Shown: positions 62,602 through 64,000 of the stretch, piece after piece
Layout: the number at the start of each line of letters is the position of its first letter
Position numbering within the stretch: position 1 is the stretch's first letter
Position numbers and translations under genes: made by a program
From: Phycisphaerae bacterium
GTDB taxonomy: Bacteria; Planctomycetota; Phycisphaerae; Tepidisphaerales; Tepidisphaeraceae
Assembly (NCBI GenBank): GCA_026004655.1
Contig: BPJO01000016.1
Location: 27,282-91,281 of the forward strand
DNA length: 64,000 nucleotides
Direction: 5' to 3'
Notes under the pieces: model-generated
Seen by the model: the letters and a program-made list of their open reading frames with translations, nothing else
Databases searched by the model: none
Told to the model about the DNA's origin: nothing

Positions 62602-63518
62602 TCATGCCCCTTCCGACATGATCGGACGGTTCGCACCGGCGATACGAACAAAAATGTCTTCCAGACTCGGGTGAGACAATTCCAAACCGTTCCACGCGTC
62701 CGATCGACATCAACCGTTCCAGAATCAGTTGCGGATCGGTCCCCGGCTGAAGATGCAGCTCCTGGTACTGTCCGAAATCGGTCATTCCCTCAACCCCCGA
62801 CAAAGACGGGACTCTGGTCTGCCCCGATAGACGAACTCGGATCGTATCCCGACCGTAAGCCGAACGGATCTGTTGCAACGAAACCGTCGAGGACTTTTCT
62901 CCCACGAAATATCATCACAATCGAATCACACATTTTCTCCGCTAACGACATATCGTGCGTCGAAAAAACGACCGTCGTTCCCTGACGGTGCAGGTCCAGG
63001 ATCGTGTCACGAACGACCACAGCATTGATCGGATCCAGACCCGAAAAAGGTTCGTCCAACAGCACGAGTTTCGGTCTCGCGATCAGGACCGCGATCAACT
63101 GCACCCTCTGCACCTGCCCTTTGGACAGGGTTTGTACACGTCTGCGTGAAACCCCCCCCGAGTTCCAGTTTCTCCAACCACTGATCGATCTGACGCGGGT
63201 GTCGGACGATAACCCTTCAGCCGGGCCAGATAGGTCAACACCTCATCGACCCGCATCGATTTATAGAGCATCCGTTCTTCGGGCAGGTATCCCACCCGGT
63301 CGTTGGCGGGTCCGTGAGAATCGTCTCCGAGCACACACACCCGTCCCGAATCCGGAGCGTAAATTCTCATGATCAGACGCAAAGTTGTCGTCTTTCCCGA
63401 ACCGTTCGGACCGATAAACCCACACAAGGTCCCGTCCCGAACCGTTAACGACAGGTCCTGCACAGCAGAGACACCGCCTAGTCGTTTGTAAACCTGTTGC
63501 AATTCAATGACCGGGCAT
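62602..63518 (-). CDS. ABC transporter ATP-binding protein, NatA-like (five interruptions)
   Basis: The ATPase of the ABC-2 system. Walker A is FIGPNGSGKTTTLRLIMRIY; the signature is TLSKGQVQRVQL; Walker B is LVLLDEPFSGLDPINA; the H loop is VVFSTHDMS; a C-terminal regulatory segment ends VRIAGANRPIMSEGA. Five single surplus bases break the frame, near 63514 (after the start MP), about 63210, in the C8 run 63152-63159, at 62882-62884 and at 62682-62683. With them removed the protein is 303 residues. The start at 63518 gives MPVIELQQVYKRLGG after correction. It lies 59 bases past the end of the lipoprotein gene and 37 ahead of the permease; the three form one unit. Confidence 0.85.
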
Positions 63519-63577
63519 GACCGACCCCCGGACTCATCACGTCCGCTCTTGCAAACCCCATCGGGACGGTCCGGGAT

Positions 63578-64000
63578 CATTCGATTTTGGAAATCGTCAC
63601 GTCGTATATTTTCCCGTCCCCGATGGAGTTCGACCTTTTCCACCATGACCGGTTTACGGTTCAACCATTCCCCGTTCGAAATCGGGAAATGCTGTCCCTG
63701 GTCGTTATAGAGCGCCCGAAACGGGATCTGTTTCAACACGCGAGGTTCGATCCGGGGAAGGAACACCACATACTGACTGTTGACCCAGACCTCGACATCG
63801 GTCCAGACCGAATCCGACAGGTTGACCAGGTCCAGACGGTCCAGCACGTAACCGACTTCGGCTCTTGCCCGGGCGGTTCCACCAGACTGGGCCTGGGCGG
63901 GATACGGATGACGCTTGGCTGCGTCGGCGGCAAACTCCGCAGGGGTCTTACGCAACGACATGTCCGGGTTCGGCAATAACTCCGTCCGTCCGGCACAACC
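63578..64000 (-). CDS. Lipoprotein, C-terminal part (cut by the right edge)
   Basis: The gene runs out of the window, so only about 140 residues are seen. The first codons give GCAGRTELLPNPDMSLRKTP, where the Cys is a probable lipobox Cys with the signal peptide lying outside the window. The rest (FAADAAKRHPYPAQ, VGYVLDRLDLVNLSDSVWTD, VWVNSQYVVFLPRIEP) is a small beta-rich domain of unknown function. A surplus base in the CCCC run at 63618-63621 breaks the end; correcting it gives VELHRDGKIYDVTISKIE and a stop at 63578. It is first of the unit with the NatA- and NatB-like genes and so may be the partner lipoprotein of that transporter. Confidence 0.65.

Noticed and set aside
59741..63518. Programmed frameshifting or pseudogene cluster
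   Set aside because: Too many sites in one short stretch, mostly surplus bases, including one in a parS palindrome that is not translated; sequence error explains all of them.
1..64000. CRISPR array, insertion sequence or prophage
   Set aside because: I saw no regularly spaced direct repeats, transposase or phage structural genes.

Overview
The window looks like a chromosomal segment of a planctomycete, most likely of the class Phycisphaerae. Signs in the sequence are three secreted proteins with PEP-CTERM tails ending in Arg-rich stretches, two genes starting with the planctomycete-type prepilin leader ([15 protein letters not shown]), a giant secreted protein whose N-terminus carries a LEDRL-type motif, DUF11-repeat and LysM lipoproteins, and LPS-type genes (two LptF/LptG permeases, HldE). 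Housekeeping genes are recR (partial), tRNA-Ala(TGC), truA, gnd, mutY, lexA, gyrA, rpsD and asnB. A parB gene flanked by four parS-like palindromes near the right end suggests the window lies in the origin-proximal part of the chromosome.

Layout: 0-5 kb holds recR, a cobalamin-binding-type protein, a WYL regulator, a histidine kinase and tRNA-Ala. 5-20 kb is a carbohydrate region: a GH12-like PEP-CTERM protein, truA, a vWA protein, FGGY kinase plus gnd, a LacI regulator, a second PEP-CTERM protein, a beta-helix lyase-like protein behind a prepilin-like gene, an FKBP isomerase and a GH88 hydrolase. 20-28 kb is envelope: HD-GYP protein, two LptF/G permeases, LysM and DUF11 lipoproteins, HldE. 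28.5-29.7 kb is mutY. 29.7-38.5 kb is a rhamnogalacturonan-type locus: PL11-like lyase, PL26/YetA-like protein, prepilin-like protein, XylR-type regulator, a beta-strand-repeat PEP-CTERM protein and an esterase remnant. 38.5-64 kb holds lexA, a nitroreductase, an odd ZnuA-like lipoprotein, a heterodimeric ABC exporter, a TadG-like protein, a CPBP protease, gyrA, rpsD, asnB, an alcohol dehydrogenase, a heparinase II/III-like protein, parB/parS and an ABC-2 transporter with a lipoprotein.

The main observation is a repeated architecture. Two carbohydrate modules each combine a local sugar-type regulator, a PEP-CTERM protein next to it, and a prepilin-like gene placed directly upstream of a polysaccharide-lyase-type gene. 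Each module has its own palindrome in front of its units: AGAAnCGnTTCT at four places in module 1, and TTTCC-N6-GGAAA at two places in module 2. I infer two local regulons that couple surface or pilin-like proteins to polysaccharide breakdown.

A caution: gyrA, the first prepilin-like gene, parB, one parS copy, both ABC-2 genes and the last lipoprotein are interrupted by single-base indels, nearly all surplus bases in short homopolymers and concentrated after 59.7 kb. All proteins can be restored to full family length by one-base corrections, so sequence error is more likely than decay. Coordinates of those genes are given end to end across the breaks.
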